From positions 496,001 to 560,000 of the forward strand of contig JBGAGE010000001.1 in the NCBI GenBank assembly GCA_044226865.1: DNA of 64,000 bases, read 5' to 3'. The DNA comes from TMP-86 sp044226865 (GTDB lineage Bacteria > Pseudomonadota > Gammaproteobacteria > Steroidobacterales > Steroidobacteraceae). The stretch's first letter is position 1. The number at the start of each line of letters is the position of its first letter. Positions 1 through 8,728 of this stretch are shown here, in pieces. The notes below the pieces were generated by a model that was given only the letters and a program-made list of their open reading frames with translations, had not been told where the DNA came from and made no database searches. The position numbers were made by a program, and so were the translations under genes.

Positions 1-357
1 TTCGCGCAGTTTGTAGCCAAGAGGTCCTAGCACACGAGTAATTGCCTTCTGCCCCGCGGGCATACGGCCCATGCCTTCGAGTGCGACGGTGCGGAGCGCG
101 CCGTGATCAAAAACAAGCTTCCTGCCCACTTTCGTTGCGTCGAGTACGTAATCTCGTGCTGACGAAACGCGATCGAGTAGGTCTGCGTATAAACGCAACG
201 TTAGGGCGGATGCCAACTCTGCGCGGGATACTCGATTTCCATCATTGAAAAGAAAGGCGGCCGGGACTTGTACCCAATTTAGTAGGCAGGGTGCTGCATC
301 TTGGCGCGTGATCGTATGGAGCAGGCGCTCGAGCACGGACGATTGCTGTTTTGTCAT
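1..357 (-). CDS. DUF1338 family protein, N-terminal part (cut by window edge)
   Basis: An open frame runs on the minus strand from an ATG at 357 to the first base of the window (119 codons, no stop), so only the N-terminus is present. Codons near the end read VFDHGALRT followed by a Gly/Leu-rich stretch ending LGPLGYKL. This resembles the metal-site region of DUF1338 (VOC-fold) proteins, the family of 2-oxoadipate dioxygenase/decarboxylase HglS, which makes 2-hydroxyglutarate in lysine breakdown. The AmaA/AmaB-like genes at 2.5-5.3 kb supply a matching pathway. The gene is divergent from the LysR gene at 445, its likely regulator. Family assignment rests on remembered motifs and a partial sequence; the exact substrate is inference. 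Confidence 0.6.
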   Translation of the reverse strand, partial: MTKQQSSVLERLLHTITRQDAAPCLLNWVQVPAAFLFNDGNRVSRAELASALTLRLYADLLDRVSSARDYVLDATKVGRKLVFDHGALRTVALEGMGRMPAGQKAITRVLGPLGYKLRE

Positions 358-444
358 AAACACTTGGGCATGTGGGATACAAATTCAATATAGAGCGCAG
401 ATCAATGAATACAAATTGAAAAATCGGATTCAGAATATTCACAA
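358..444. promoter_or_regulatory. Divergent control region between DUF1338 gene and LysR gene
   Basis: This AT-rich stretch separates the two divergent starts. A perfect 8-bp palindrome GAATATTC lies at 433-440, and T-N11-A-like spacings typical of LysR operators can be drawn nearby. No convincing sigma70 hexamer pair was identified by eye. Confidence 0.35.
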
Positions 445-1362
445 ATGGAATATAGTTGCCGCATGAGGACGAGGCGTTCACTTCCAAAACTCGGCGCGCT
501 GCAGGCCTTTGAGTCGGTTGCGCGTCTCGGGACCGTGTCGCGCGCGGCAGAGGAGTTGTCCTTGACCCAAAGTGCGGTCACTCGGCAGATTCAAGCACTT
601 GAGTCGCGTCTTGGTATAGTTCTCTTTACTCGGGTGAATATGCGTCTAGTGTTGACTGATGCCGGCGCGGGCTATTTGCATGACGTTCGGGGCGGTCTCT
701 GCTCATTAGAAGATGCCACTGAAGCGTTACTGTCGCGTCAAGGGCGTGGAGGCACGCTTCGTATTGCGACGCTTCCTACGTTTGGCGCGAAATGGCTGAT
801 GCCGCGATTGGTCCGGTTTTGTGCGAATCGACCACATATCAAACTTGAGTTGATCACACGACTCGCACCCTTTGACTTTGAAATTGAACAGCTAGATGGT
901 GCTATCCATTTCGGAGGTCCGGACTGGCCAGGCGCCGAGGTTGACTTTCTGGTGCGAGAGCAAATGATGGTAGTCGCTGCACCAGCGCTAGCGGTACGTT
1001 GCGCAACGCCGGCAGACGTTTTGGGCCTGCCACTGCTTCAGATCACTTCGCGTGCGTTCGCCTGGCAGGATTGGCTGGCGTCAGTTGAACTTTCGGGTTC
1101 GGCAATTGACCCAATTCTTCAAGTGGAAACCTTCGCAATGGGAATTGAAGCGGTACTAAACGGCGTCTGCGCGGGGATCCTGCCAGGCTTTTTTGTCGCC
1201 GCAGAGATCGCGGCGGGAAAACTTAAGAGTATTGGACCCTCAATATCCGGCGACGCAGCTTATTACTTTGCATTTCCGAGGCGGCGTAGAGATTACTACC
1301 CACTTCGTGAATTCGCGGCGTGGTTGAGGGTTGAATCAGCCGAGTCGCTACTGAAGGTCTAG
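445..1362 (+). CDS. LysR-family transcriptional regulator (GcvA-type)
   Basis: The protein is 305 aa, the usual LysR length. A winged HTH lies at about residues 12-70, with the GcvA-type opening LPKLGALQAFESVARLG and the recognition-helix stretch LTQSAVTRQIQALE. A periplasmic-binding-like effector domain follows. The start at 445 is used here; an ATG at 463 (MRTRRSLPKL) is equally plausible because GcvA proteins usually begin just before the LP motif. The gene is divergent from the DUF1338 gene, the standard layout for a LysR activator and its target. It is convergent with a second GcvA-type gene across a 29-bp gap. The effector is unknown; a lysine-catabolism intermediate would fit the neighbours. 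Confidence 0.88.
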   Translation: MEYSCRMRTRRSLPKLGALQAFESVARLGTVSRAAEELSLTQSAVTRQIQALESRLGIVLFTRVNMRLVLTDAGAGYLHDVRGGLCSLEDATEALLSRQGRGGTLRIATLPTFGAKWLMPRLVRFCANRPHIKLELITRLAPFDFEIEQLDGAIHFGGPDWPGAEVDFLVREQMMVVAAPALAVRCATPADVLGLPLLQITSRAFAWQDWLASVELSGSAIDPILQVETFAMGIEAVLNGVCAGILPGFFVAAEIAAGKLKSIGPSISGDAAYYFAFPRRRRDYYPLREFAAWLRVESAESLLKV

Positions 1363-1391
1363 TCGATGCGCTGATTGGCGTCCACTTTTGC

Positions 1392-2381
1392 TCACTCGGT
1401 GTCATTGGACTCCATGCGCGCGCAATCGAGGACCCATCTTCTAAACGCGTCGAGAGGTGCATACCCGCCGCGGTTGGGTGGCCAAACGAGATAATATGAG
1501 CCGGAAATCGTGATTGGGCGATCGATTGCTACTGCAAGAGCTTTCCGCTCAATTTCCGGTCGAATTAGATGGGAAGGTAACAACGCGATGCCTAGCCCTG
1601 CTGCGGCTGCCTCGATCGCAATTTCCTGGTGATCCACCAGCATCCCGTGGACGAGGTCCACCTGCGCGCCATTAGCGTTGAACCAGCGCTCCCAAGAGTC
1701 AGGTATCGAGGCCAGGTGGATGAGCGGCGCGGATAAGAGGTCGAGAGGTTCCTTGAAGCGATGTTTTGACAGGAGCGCAGGCGCGCAAGTGGGGACTAGG
1801 AATTCGGGCATCATCAGTGCATGCGCAATGTCGGGTGTTTCTGGCGCACCCAAATGAATCGTTGCATCTGCAACGCCACTTAGGGTGTCGTTGTCGCTAG
1901 GGCTCGTTACTAGGTTGATTGTAATGTCGCTATTTCGAGCGAAAAACGAGGGCAGGCGCGGCGTTAGCCACCGGGCACCAAACAGTGCTGGAACTGCGAT
2001 GTTCAATGATCGGCCTCGTGGATTTCCGCGGAAGTTCAACGTGGCGCTGGCGATGCGTTTCAACGCCTCGCCTACCTCGCGGGCGTAAACAGTCCCGGAA
2101 GGAGTCAGAGAGATTGCCTGTTTATTGCGATGGAAGACTTCGGCGCCCAATGCACGTTCCAGTGCCCGTACGCGTCTGCTGACGGCGCTTTGTGTGAGGT
2201 GAAGTTCAGTGGCAGCGGCCGTAAAGCTCTGTAGGCGTGATGCCGCCTCGAACGCGCTTAACGAGGCCATGGACGGAAGGAATCGTCGGGGAAGCCTCAG
2301 GTCCCGCGTGGCTGGGATACAAGGAGTTCGATTCTGACTTTTCCTGTTTTTCTTCACGCGCCGCTCGATTATTGATGGCAT
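1392..2381 (-). CDS. LysR-family transcriptional regulator (GcvA-type)
   Basis: A LysR protein of up to 329 aa. The HTH carries SAFEAASRLQSFTAAATELHL and the helix LTQSAVSRRVRALE, followed by the substrate-binding domain. The N-terminus from 2381 holds a basic stretch of about 25 residues not usual in GcvA relatives, so the true start may lie further in (an ATG at 2270 seems slightly too late). The gene sits 97 bp downstream of the aldehyde dehydrogenase gene on the same strand. It may be co-transcribed with the FAD oxidase and aldehyde dehydrogenase and regulate them. The ligand cannot be told from sequence. Confidence 0.85.
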   Translation of the reverse strand: MPSIIERRVKKNRKSQNRTPCIPATRDLRLPRRFLPSMASLSAFEAASRLQSFTAAATELHLTQSAVSRRVRALERALGAEVFHRNKQAISLTPSGTVYAREVGEALKRIASATLNFRGNPRGRSLNIAVPALFGARWLTPRLPSFFARNSDITINLVTSPSDNDTLSGVADATIHLGAPETPDIAHALMMPEFLVPTCAPALLSKHRFKEPLDLLSAPLIHLASIPDSWERWFNANGAQVDLVHGMLVDHQEIAIEAAAAGLGIALLPSHLIRPEIERKALAVAIDRPITISGSYYLVWPPNRGGYAPLDAFRRWVLDCARMESNDTE

Positions 2382-2478
2382 CTAGTCGGAAAAAATGACA
2401 TCGATCGCTGGCGCGCGCAAGAAGTAGAGATTGCTTTGCCTGCAAGAAGGAATTTGATCGGTGAGCTTACATCCGTCT

Positions 2479-4002
2479 TTACCCGACAATGTCGAATCGG
2501 ACCCCTTGGGCGAGGGGCAGTTCGCGGCCGTAGTTGATCGCGTTCGTCTGTCGGCGCATGTAGGCCTTCCAACAGTCTGACCCACTTTCTCTTCCTCCGC
2601 CAGTCTCCTTCTCCCCGCCGAAAGCTCCCCCGATTTCTGCGCCGGAGGTGCCCATGTTTACATTTGCAATACCGCAATCCGAACCGCTGGCTGAGAGGAA
2701 TACTTCTACTTCCCTAATGTCCGTTGCGAAAATGGAAGATGAAAGGCCTTGGGGCACTTCGTTCTGGGTTTTGATCGCTTCCTGAAGATCATGATACTTG
2801 AGAGCATAAAGAATCGGGGCGAAGGTTTCCCGAAGAACGTATTCCGATTGCCGGGTGATTTCAACCAGAGCTGGCCTGACATAGAATGATGACAAGCCAT
2901 TGATGTCAAGTCGCTCACCGCCGTGAACTTTGGCGCCGTCTTGTGACGCGTCACGTAGCGTCGCCTGCATCGAATCGAATGCTTCACCATCGATCAGCGG
3001 GCCTACCAGGGTATCCGGATCCAATGGGTTTCCGACTTTGACCGCCCGGTATACGTTTTGGATCCGCTGTATCAAATTGTCATAGATGTCTGCGTGAACG
3101 ATGATGCGGCGCAGTGTCGTGCATCGCTGCCCGGCCGTACCCATCGCGCTAAAGGCAATCGCACGCAGGGTCATGTCGAGGTCGGCGGAAGGTGTCACAA
3201 TCGACGCGTTGTTCCCTCCCAACTCCAGAATTGATCGACCGAATCGGCTTGCCACAAGCTCACCGACCCGCCTTCCCATCGCCGTTGATCCGGTTGCTGA
3301 AATTACCGGTACCACAGAAGACTTCACCAGCAATTCTCCCGCCTCGCGCCCACCGATGATCAGCGTCAGAAGATCTTTGGGCGCGTCCGTCCCGAATCGA
3401 GCCGCGGTACGCTCGAAGATGGACTTGATAGCGAGCGCTGTTAAAGGTGCTTTCTCCGATGGTTTCCAGATGATGCTATTTCCGCAAACAATGGCGAGCG
3501 CGGCGTTCCAACTCCAGACTGCGACTGGGAAATTGAACGCGGAGATGACTCCAACAGGCCCAATGGGATGCCATTGCTCGGTGACCCTGTGAGAGGGGCG
3601 TTCGGAAGGCATGCATAGTCCATACAGTTGGCGAGATAGCCCAACCGCAAAATCGCATATATCGATCATCTCCTGAACTTCGCCGGTTCCCTCGCTCAGC
3701 GCCTTGCCGACCTCGATGGCTACAAGCTGCCCAATCGCCTGCTTATTCGCGCGAAGCTCATCGGCGAGCAGTCGGATAAATTCGCCGCGGCGTGGTGCCG
3801 GGATCTCCCGCCAGAGCGTGAACGAATTGCGTGCCTTGCGCAAAAGCGATTCCACCGCTGCCGGTGATGTGTCTGCAACGGCTCCAATGACAGATCCGTC
3901 AATCGGCGATCGGCATTTCCGAGGCCCGCCTTGAAATGACGATTTCGGGACGCCCATGTCGAGTAGAATCGCTTCCACCAACAAGCGAAGGTGCTCAGCC
4001 AT
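2479..4002 (-). CDS. amaB: ALDH7-type aldehyde dehydrogenase (L-piperidine-6-carboxylate / aminoadipate-semialdehyde dehydrogenase)
   Basis: A 507-aa NAD-dependent aldehyde dehydrogenase. The Rossmann region (ISAFNFPVAVWSWNAALA, WKPSEKAPLTA), the general-base Glu in LELGGNN, and the catalytic Cys in GTAGQRCTTLRR are all visible. The C-terminal signature GAFGGEKETGGGRESGSD is characteristic of the ALDH7/antiquitin group, which oxidises 2-aminoadipate 6-semialdehyde to 2-aminoadipate. A good GGAGAG site lies upstream of the ATG at 4002. It follows the FAD oxidase gene by 21 bp, matching the amaA-amaB pairing of pseudomonads, in which L-pipecolate is oxidised and the cyclic product dehydrogenated. 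The gene symbol is by family resemblance. Confidence is high for the family, moderate for the substrate. Confidence 0.85.
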   Translation of the reverse strand: MAEHLRLLVEAILLDMGVPKSSFQGGPRKCRSPIDGSVIGAVADTSPAAVESLLRKARNSFTLWREIPAPRRGEFIRLLADELRANKQAIGQLVAIEVGKALSEGTGEVQEMIDICDFAVGLSRQLYGLCMPSERPSHRVTEQWHPIGPVGVISAFNFPVAVWSWNAALAIVCGNSIIWKPSEKAPLTALAIKSIFERTAARFGTDAPKDLLTLIIGGREAGELLVKSSVVPVISATGSTAMGRRVGELVASRFGRSILELGGNNASIVTPSADLDMTLRAIAFSAMGTAGQRCTTLRRIIVHADIYDNLIQRIQNVYRAVKVGNPLDPDTLVGPLIDGEAFDSMQATLRDASQDGAKVHGGERLDINGLSSFYVRPALVEITRQSEYVLRETFAPILYALKYHDLQEAIKTQNEVPQGLSSSIFATDIREVEVFLSASGSDCGIANVNMGTSGAEIGGAFGGEKETGGGRESGSDCWKAYMRRQTNAINYGRELPLAQGVRFDIVG

Positions 4003-4023
4003 TTATGCTCTCCTTCAATGTGT

Positions 4024-5331
4024 CTAAACTCGCGCGCCAACAAGATGCGCGATTTGTGAGCCCGCTTCGTAGTACGCGGATCTAACTGTTTTAAGCTTTG
4101 CCGCGACTAATCGAGTCAACGGAAGCGGTAGATCTTCCAAATTGACCTCTCCTGTGACCAGACGTGCAAGGTCTCGACCGAACGATGTTCCGGGCGCAAT
4201 TCCTCTGCCGTTGTAGGCGCCCATGGAGTAGATGTTCCGCGCATAACGATGAAATCGGGGTAGGGCATCGTGCGTCATGCCGATTGTCCCGTACCATTCG
4301 TGCTCGAATTGGATTCCTGTAAGATGTGGGAACAACCGCTTGAGTTCGCGTCGGCTCCAGTTGCGATGAATGTTGCTGCCGAGACCGCGAAGTGCGCCGA
4401 CGCTTCCAAATATGAGGCGTCCGTCGTCATCCAATCGAATGGAAGACAATATTTGCTTCGTGTCCCAAGCGCCTTGACCGTGAATAAGGATGGATTTTCG
4501 AAGGTGCATGGGCAGTGGTGCGGTGGCGAAGTTGAAGTATGGAAGCATGACCTGACCACTGGAGACATGCGCGAAAGTGTGAGATGAGTAAGCGTCGGTG
4601 GCGACGATTACCCACGGAGCGATAACGCTGCCTCCCGTTGTGAACACTTTCCAGGTATCTCCGAGGTCCTGATGCTCGATCGCTGGGGAGTGGCAGTGAA
4701 AGGCAGCACCGGCTTCTGCCGCGGCGCGAGCTAGACCGCGGACATAGGCAAGCGGCTGAATGGTTCCAGCGCGACTATCGAGTAGAGAACCCCCATAGGC
4801 GTCGCTTCCAACCAATCGGGACGTTTCAGCAGAATTTATAACTTCAACGTCCGCCCCTCGATTCTGCCATTGCCGCGCGCGTTCTCTGATCTCCTTCAGA
4901 CCACGCGCTCCTACGGCGCAATGCAAGGTCCCATTTCGCTTGGCCTGGCAGTTGATCCGGTGCCGTGCAATGAGATCAAATACCAAGTTAGGCGCATCGC
5001 CCAAATGCTTTAGTAACCGTTCGCCGAAAATTGGGCCAAGGATGGCAGGCATTTCATCGGGCATTACCCACATGCCCGCATTGACCAGCCCCACGTTTCG
5101 ACCAGACGCGCCGAAGCCTACCTCTTCGGCCTCAAGAACCACTGTGCGCCGACCTGCCATAGAGAGGTGCAGTGCAGCGGAACAACCTGTGAAACCTGCG
5201 CCGACGACGATTACGTCAGCCTCCAACTCACTAGAGAGCGGCGGAAATAATGGGGCGGGTGGCGATGACGCTTCCCATAAGCCGTGGGAACGGATTAGCG
5301 CGTTGATGGCAAAGTTCTCTCGATGGTCCAC
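4024..5331 (-). CDS. FAD-dependent amino-acid oxidase, L-pipecolate oxidase-like
   Basis: A 435-aa DAO-type flavoprotein. The Rossmann motif VIVVGAGFTGCSAALHLS (residues about 40-58) is followed by VVLEA and GFGASGRNVG, the second FAD-binding stretch of the family. The C-terminal NGRGIAPGTSFGRDLARLV is the closing FAD contact. The start is a GTG at 5331; no ATG lies near it. Together with the ALDH7-type gene 21 bp downstream it resembles the AmaA-AmaB pair for L-pipecolate. Close relatives also oxidise other cyclic or N-methyl amino acids, so the substrate is inferred from context. A decayed paralogue lies at about 13560-13930. Confidence 0.75.
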   Translation of the reverse strand: MDHRENFAINALIRSHGLWEASSPPAPLFPPLSSELEADVIVVGAGFTGCSAALHLSMAGRRTVVLEAEEVGFGASGRNVGLVNAGMWVMPDEMPAILGPIFGERLLKHLGDAPNLVFDLIARHRINCQAKRNGTLHCAVGARGLKEIRERARQWQNRGADVEVINSAETSRLVGSDAYGGSLLDSRAGTIQPLAYVRGLARAAAEAGAAFHCHSPAIEHQDLGDTWKVFTTGGSVIAPWVIVATDAYSSHTFAHVSSGQVMLPYFNFATAPLPMHLRKSILIHGQGAWDTKQILSSIRLDDDGRLIFGSVGALRGLGSNIHRNWSRRELKRLFPHLTGIQFEHEWYGTIGMTHDALPRFHRYARNIYSMGAYNGRGIAPGTSFGRDLARLVTGEVNLEDLPLPLTRLVAAKLKTVRSAYYEAGSQIAHLVGARV

Positions 5332-5599
5332 CAGACCGGTGGTCGCATATTGATGCTCTTGCTCCGAGATTTACGCAAACGACAATGAGTACCGACGTCA
5401 TTCCAATTCGGACTGACCGTGCAGATCGGATGTCTGGCCAGGGGGAATTCTGCATCCAACACGCGAACGAGAGGTCCGCGCCATGCGCGCAAGTTCTCGC
5501 TTGGCACGTATTGCTTACTCACCAATGATCGGCGTTCCCGTCGAATGGGTCTCACTTAACACACTGTAGGGGCTGCCATTCGCAAAACGCATTCCAACG

Positions 5600-5835
5600 C
5601 ATTCTTGCGAATGCGCTAGTGGCAATATCAATTTACGTCGAGGTTTTAGACGTGGCACATAGGATCGAAGCATTGGAGATGGCCACTTCGTTGTTGCTGT
5701 CCAACAATTGCGGTGCATTGGCAAAATGCCTGACGCGAGCACATCGCTCGCATTGGACGCGCGTATCAGCAATTGAACTCGCGTAGTCGCGGTGGTGCGT
5801 CCAAATTGCATCATCACGAATGATCCGCTCAAGTG
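5600..5835 (-). pseudogene. Decayed LysR (NahR-type) gene remnant
   Basis: Minus-strand translation of about 5830-5680 gives a segment matching the effector domain of the intact LysR gene at 14206-15186. It shows LE, TH, DY, IA and AR in the same order and spacing, then HFANAPQLL against HFTNAPRLL in the intact protein, then VA. Downstream the frame is broken and another frame continues with weaker similarity. No HTH-coding part remains; homology stops at the 7-bp tandem repeat at 5842. It occupies the same place relative to its TonB receptor as the intact LysR does in the second module. The alignment was made by eye, so the ends are approximate. Confidence 0.6.
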
Positions 5836-5841
5836 GCTTCG

Positions 5842-5883
5842 CGCCGCGCGCCGCGCGCCGCGCGCCGCGCGCCGCGCACCGCG
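5842..5883. repeat. 7-bp tandem repeat, five CGCCGCG units plus one variant
   Basis: Five exact copies of CGCCGCG run from 5842 to 5876, followed by one altered copy (CACCGCG, 5877-5883). The array lies outside any intact gene, at the upstream edge of the LysR remnant. Such arrays are prone to slippage and may mark the deletion endpoint that removed the regulator's N-terminal half. Confidence 0.9.
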
Positions 5884-6407
5884 GGGCGCTTGCATGTATT
5901 GTCGACTGCCAATAGCACTCGGCGGTATTTGCATTACTAATACAGCGTATTCGAACTATTCGATTGCGGAACCTTTTCACACAGCAAATGATTGTGAGGA
6001 CCGCTGAGTGTTCCTGCGCAAGGACGGTCGAGTCGCCGATATACGCTGGCTCTGCTGTGCGTAGAGTTGTTGGGGAATATCAGAGCTTTTCAAGTCAATA
6101 TAAATTGACAACCACCGCGAAGTTGTTGAAACAGCGATGATCTGGAATGTCAAACGCAGCGATGCACCGATGCACATATTTCTCGGTGTCGAAAGGTTTT
6201 AGTTCGTCGAGCAGCCGGAATCGTGCTTTTGCATTTGGCGAAAAAAAAAGGTGTCTCGGCGGACTTCGAAGGCGGATAGCAAGATCACGAGTAGGCGCTT
6301 GGGGGTTGTCGAAAAAGGTCTTCCAATGTGGGTTGCGGAAGAATTGACCTTAACTTAAACGAACAAACGCTCGGCGACTTTCTAGCTGATATGAAGAGGT
6401 GGATGCA
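5884..6407. promoter_or_regulatory. Long leader of the first TonB receptor gene, no gene seen
   Basis: These 524 bp hold no recognisable coding sequence. A perfect inverted repeat GTCAAT-ATAA-ATTGAC sits at 6094-6109 and could be an old operator of the lost LysR regulator. An A9 run lies near 6241, and AT-rich DNA precedes the receptor. A GAGGTGG ribosome site lies at 6396-6402, just before the ATG at 6408. No clear promoter hexamers were identified. Confidence 0.35.
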
Positions 6408-8621
6408 ATGATCGCAAATAGAGCATTCCTCACGAGGGTGTTGATAATCAGTGCCGGTATCGCTGGCAGCGGCATAGCTTGTGCGCAGGCTAATGAGAGT
6501 GGTGCGGCGGCACTTGAGGAAGTAATCGTAACCGCGCAACGTCGTAGCGAGAGCCTTTTGGAGGTTCCGGCGTCGATAACTGCCATCAGTGGCGATACCC
6601 TTCGTGCACAAAATATAGCCTCGCCGGAAGACTTAGCCTCAGTTGTGCACGGGTTGGAAGTCGCTGAGCCGTACGGTCAAGGATCGCCCGCGGTCTACAC
6701 GGTCAGGGGCGTTTCGGCGAACGACTTTACGCCGACGCAGGGTCGGCCTATCGCTATGTATCTCGATGAAGCGGTGCGCTCTGCTCCGCTTTTCGAATGG
6801 GTGCCATTTTATGACCTGGAGCGTGTGGAGGTGCTTAGGGGGCCTCAAGGTTCCCTTTATGGTCGAAATGCCAGTGGCGGAGCGATCAATATCATCACTG
6901 CGCGGCCGGGCTTTGATACTAACGGCTACATTAGAGTGGGCGTCGGTAACTACTCGCGACGCGAGGCGGAAGGTGCCGCACAACATGGACTTATCGACAA
7001 CGTGTTGGCTGTACGAGCTGCGTTCACTTATGTGAGAGATGACGGAACAGTGCATGAGCTAAGTGGACTTCCGAACCAAAACCAGACGGATGTTTTTGCT
7101 GCGCGCGTTGGAATCCTGTACCAGCCAGCCGAAGAATTGTCGGCTTTGTTGCGCGTTTTTTACAGCCGCAGTGGAGGTGTTGGGTATGGCTCTTATGCGA
7201 AGGACGTGAATACCCTGTATACGGGAGGAGTGGATCGGGCGGGGTTGGGATTCTTTGACAATCGAACCGAACGGCGCGGGCAGAAGAATCTCTGGGATAA
7301 AGGAATTAACCTTCAGGTCACTTGGAATCTCAATGATTCGTACGAGGTGAAGTCCATCACGGCGCTGGATCGTGGCAGCTGGATCAGCGAAGGGGACGAT
7401 GATGGCCTGCCGGTCTCCATTATTCAGCAGTTTCAGGGAGTTCGAAATTCAAAGTCGCTTTCCCAGGAGTTTCGTATTGCATCAACGCAACTGCAGAAGG
7501 CGAAGTGGCAGGCGGGCGTTTCCTATGTCGAGGACGCCATGGACTTTTCTCAGAGACTCACGTGGTGGAATGACCCCGCGTTAGGAATTCAGGATCCATT
7601 CGGTTTGGGCTTGCCGTGTTGCGGTCTCAACTTGAGCAATTCTTTCACACAGAAGCGTGAGGGGACGGCGGGATACATTCGGTTCGATTTCGAGAATGCA
7701 GAGACTCTCTCTACCTTCGCGGCCGCTCGATATAGCCGGGACAAAGTGGCGGCGACGAAATACAACTCCAATTACGGAGCAACCGTACCTGGTCAGAGTC
7801 CCGGCTTCGACAACGCGCTTCTTGTCGATCAGGCTATCAGCGACACTTTTAGTAAAACAACATTCGAGGCCGGCGTTCGATGGCACCCCTCGTCTAACGT
7901 CTCAGCCTATGCAACTTTCAAGCAGGGCTATAGGGCCGGTGCCATCAATGCGCAGGCGTTCTTCTCTCCTAGCGAGGTGGGGGCCGTGCGGCCGGAGGAG
8001 GTAAACGGTTTCGAAGTTGGAATCAAATCCCGCCTCGGACAAAAAGTGGAAGTAGATGTCGCAGCATTCTATCTCGACTATAAAAATCAACAGTTTGTGA
8101 ACGCGGATCCAGCGACGGGGCTGCTGTCACTGCAAAACGCAGAAAAAGCGACGATCAAGGGCGTTGAGTGGGATGCTCAATGGCAAGTGCACCCCCAATT
8201 GCGGTTGTCAGGTGGCCTTACTTTGCTAAACCCGACGTATGGGAACGCGGTCTTCAGCGGCGTCCGGGTTGATGGGAATCAACTGATTGATGCAAGTAAA
8301 GTGAGTGCGAACCTTGCAGGGGACTGGAAGGTGCTCTCAACCAAAGGAAGCAGTGTAACCCTCCACGTCGATGCGTCTAGTCAATCAGCCGTCTATTACG
8401 ATGCCTTCAATTCGCTGACGACTCGCCAGGGATCATATACGGTCGCTAATGCTCACTTGTCGTTTGAGCATGGTAAATATTTCGCAACTTTATGGGGTAG
8501 AAATCTCGCGAAAACGGAGTATTTCGCGTACGCGTTGGATCTTCAGTCGCTGTTTGGATTGACGTACGCAATTCGAGGTATGCCGCGCACGTTCGGGCTT
8601 CAAGTCGGAATGACGTTTTAG
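6408..8621 (+). CDS. TonB-dependent outer-membrane receptor (paralogue A)
   Basis: A 737-aa TonB receptor. The signal peptide runs to about residue 26 (MIANRAFLTRVLIISAG, cleavage after ACAQA). The TonB-box-like EEVIVTAQRR lies at about 37, then the plug domain with LERVEVLRGPQGSLYGRNASGG, and a beta-barrel ending in the aromatic F at the C-terminus. ATG 6408 was preferred over GTG 6399 for its ribosome site, and because it gives exactly the same length as paralogue B at 15362. The two share conserved stretches throughout, including an unusual Cys-Cys pair in a predicted loop (FGLGLPCCGLNLSN). It probably imports a substrate for the adjacent catabolic genes; the ligand is unknown. A GcvT-like gene follows 107 bp downstream. 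Confidence 0.93.
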   Translation: MIANRAFLTRVLIISAGIAGSGIACAQANESGAAALEEVIVTAQRRSESLLEVPASITAISGDTLRAQNIASPEDLASVVHGLEVAEPYGQGSPAVYTVRGVSANDFTPTQGRPIAMYLDEAVRSAPLFEWVPFYDLERVEVLRGPQGSLYGRNASGGAINIITARPGFDTNGYIRVGVGNYSRREAEGAAQHGLIDNVLAVRAAFTYVRDDGTVHELSGLPNQNQTDVFAARVGILYQPAEELSALLRVFYSRSGGVGYGSYAKDVNTLYTGGVDRAGLGFFDNRTERRGQKNLWDKGINLQVTWNLNDSYEVKSITALDRGSWISEGDDDGLPVSIIQQFQGVRNSKSLSQEFRIASTQLQKAKWQAGVSYVEDAMDFSQRLTWWNDPALGIQDPFGLGLPCCGLNLSNSFTQKREGTAGYIRFDFENAETLSTFAAARYSRDKVAATKYNSNYGATVPGQSPGFDNALLVDQAISDTFSKTTFEAGVRWHPSSNVSAYATFKQGYRAGAINAQAFFSPSEVGAVRPEEVNGFEVGIKSRLGQKVEVDVAAFYLDYKNQQFVNADPATGLLSLQNAEKATIKGVEWDAQWQVHPQLRLSGGLTLLNPTYGNAVFSGVRVDGNQLIDASKVSANLAGDWKVLSTKGSSVTLHVDASSQSAVYYDAFNSLTTRQGSYTVANAHLSFEHGKYFATLWGRNLAKTEYFAYALDLQSLFGLTYAIRGMPRTFGLQVGMTF

Positions 8622-8728
8622 CTCAATTGTCTAAGAATTGATCGCACTGTCGTGTGGTAGTTGTTAGCGAAAAATGTCGGACGGGTATCGCTTAAGCGCG
8701 ATCTTGCTCCTTAGCTAGAGGGAAATAG

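Noticed and set aside
5842..5883. CRISPR-like array
   Set aside because: The units are 7 bp and directly adjacent with no spacers, and there are no cas genes; it is a simple tandem repeat.
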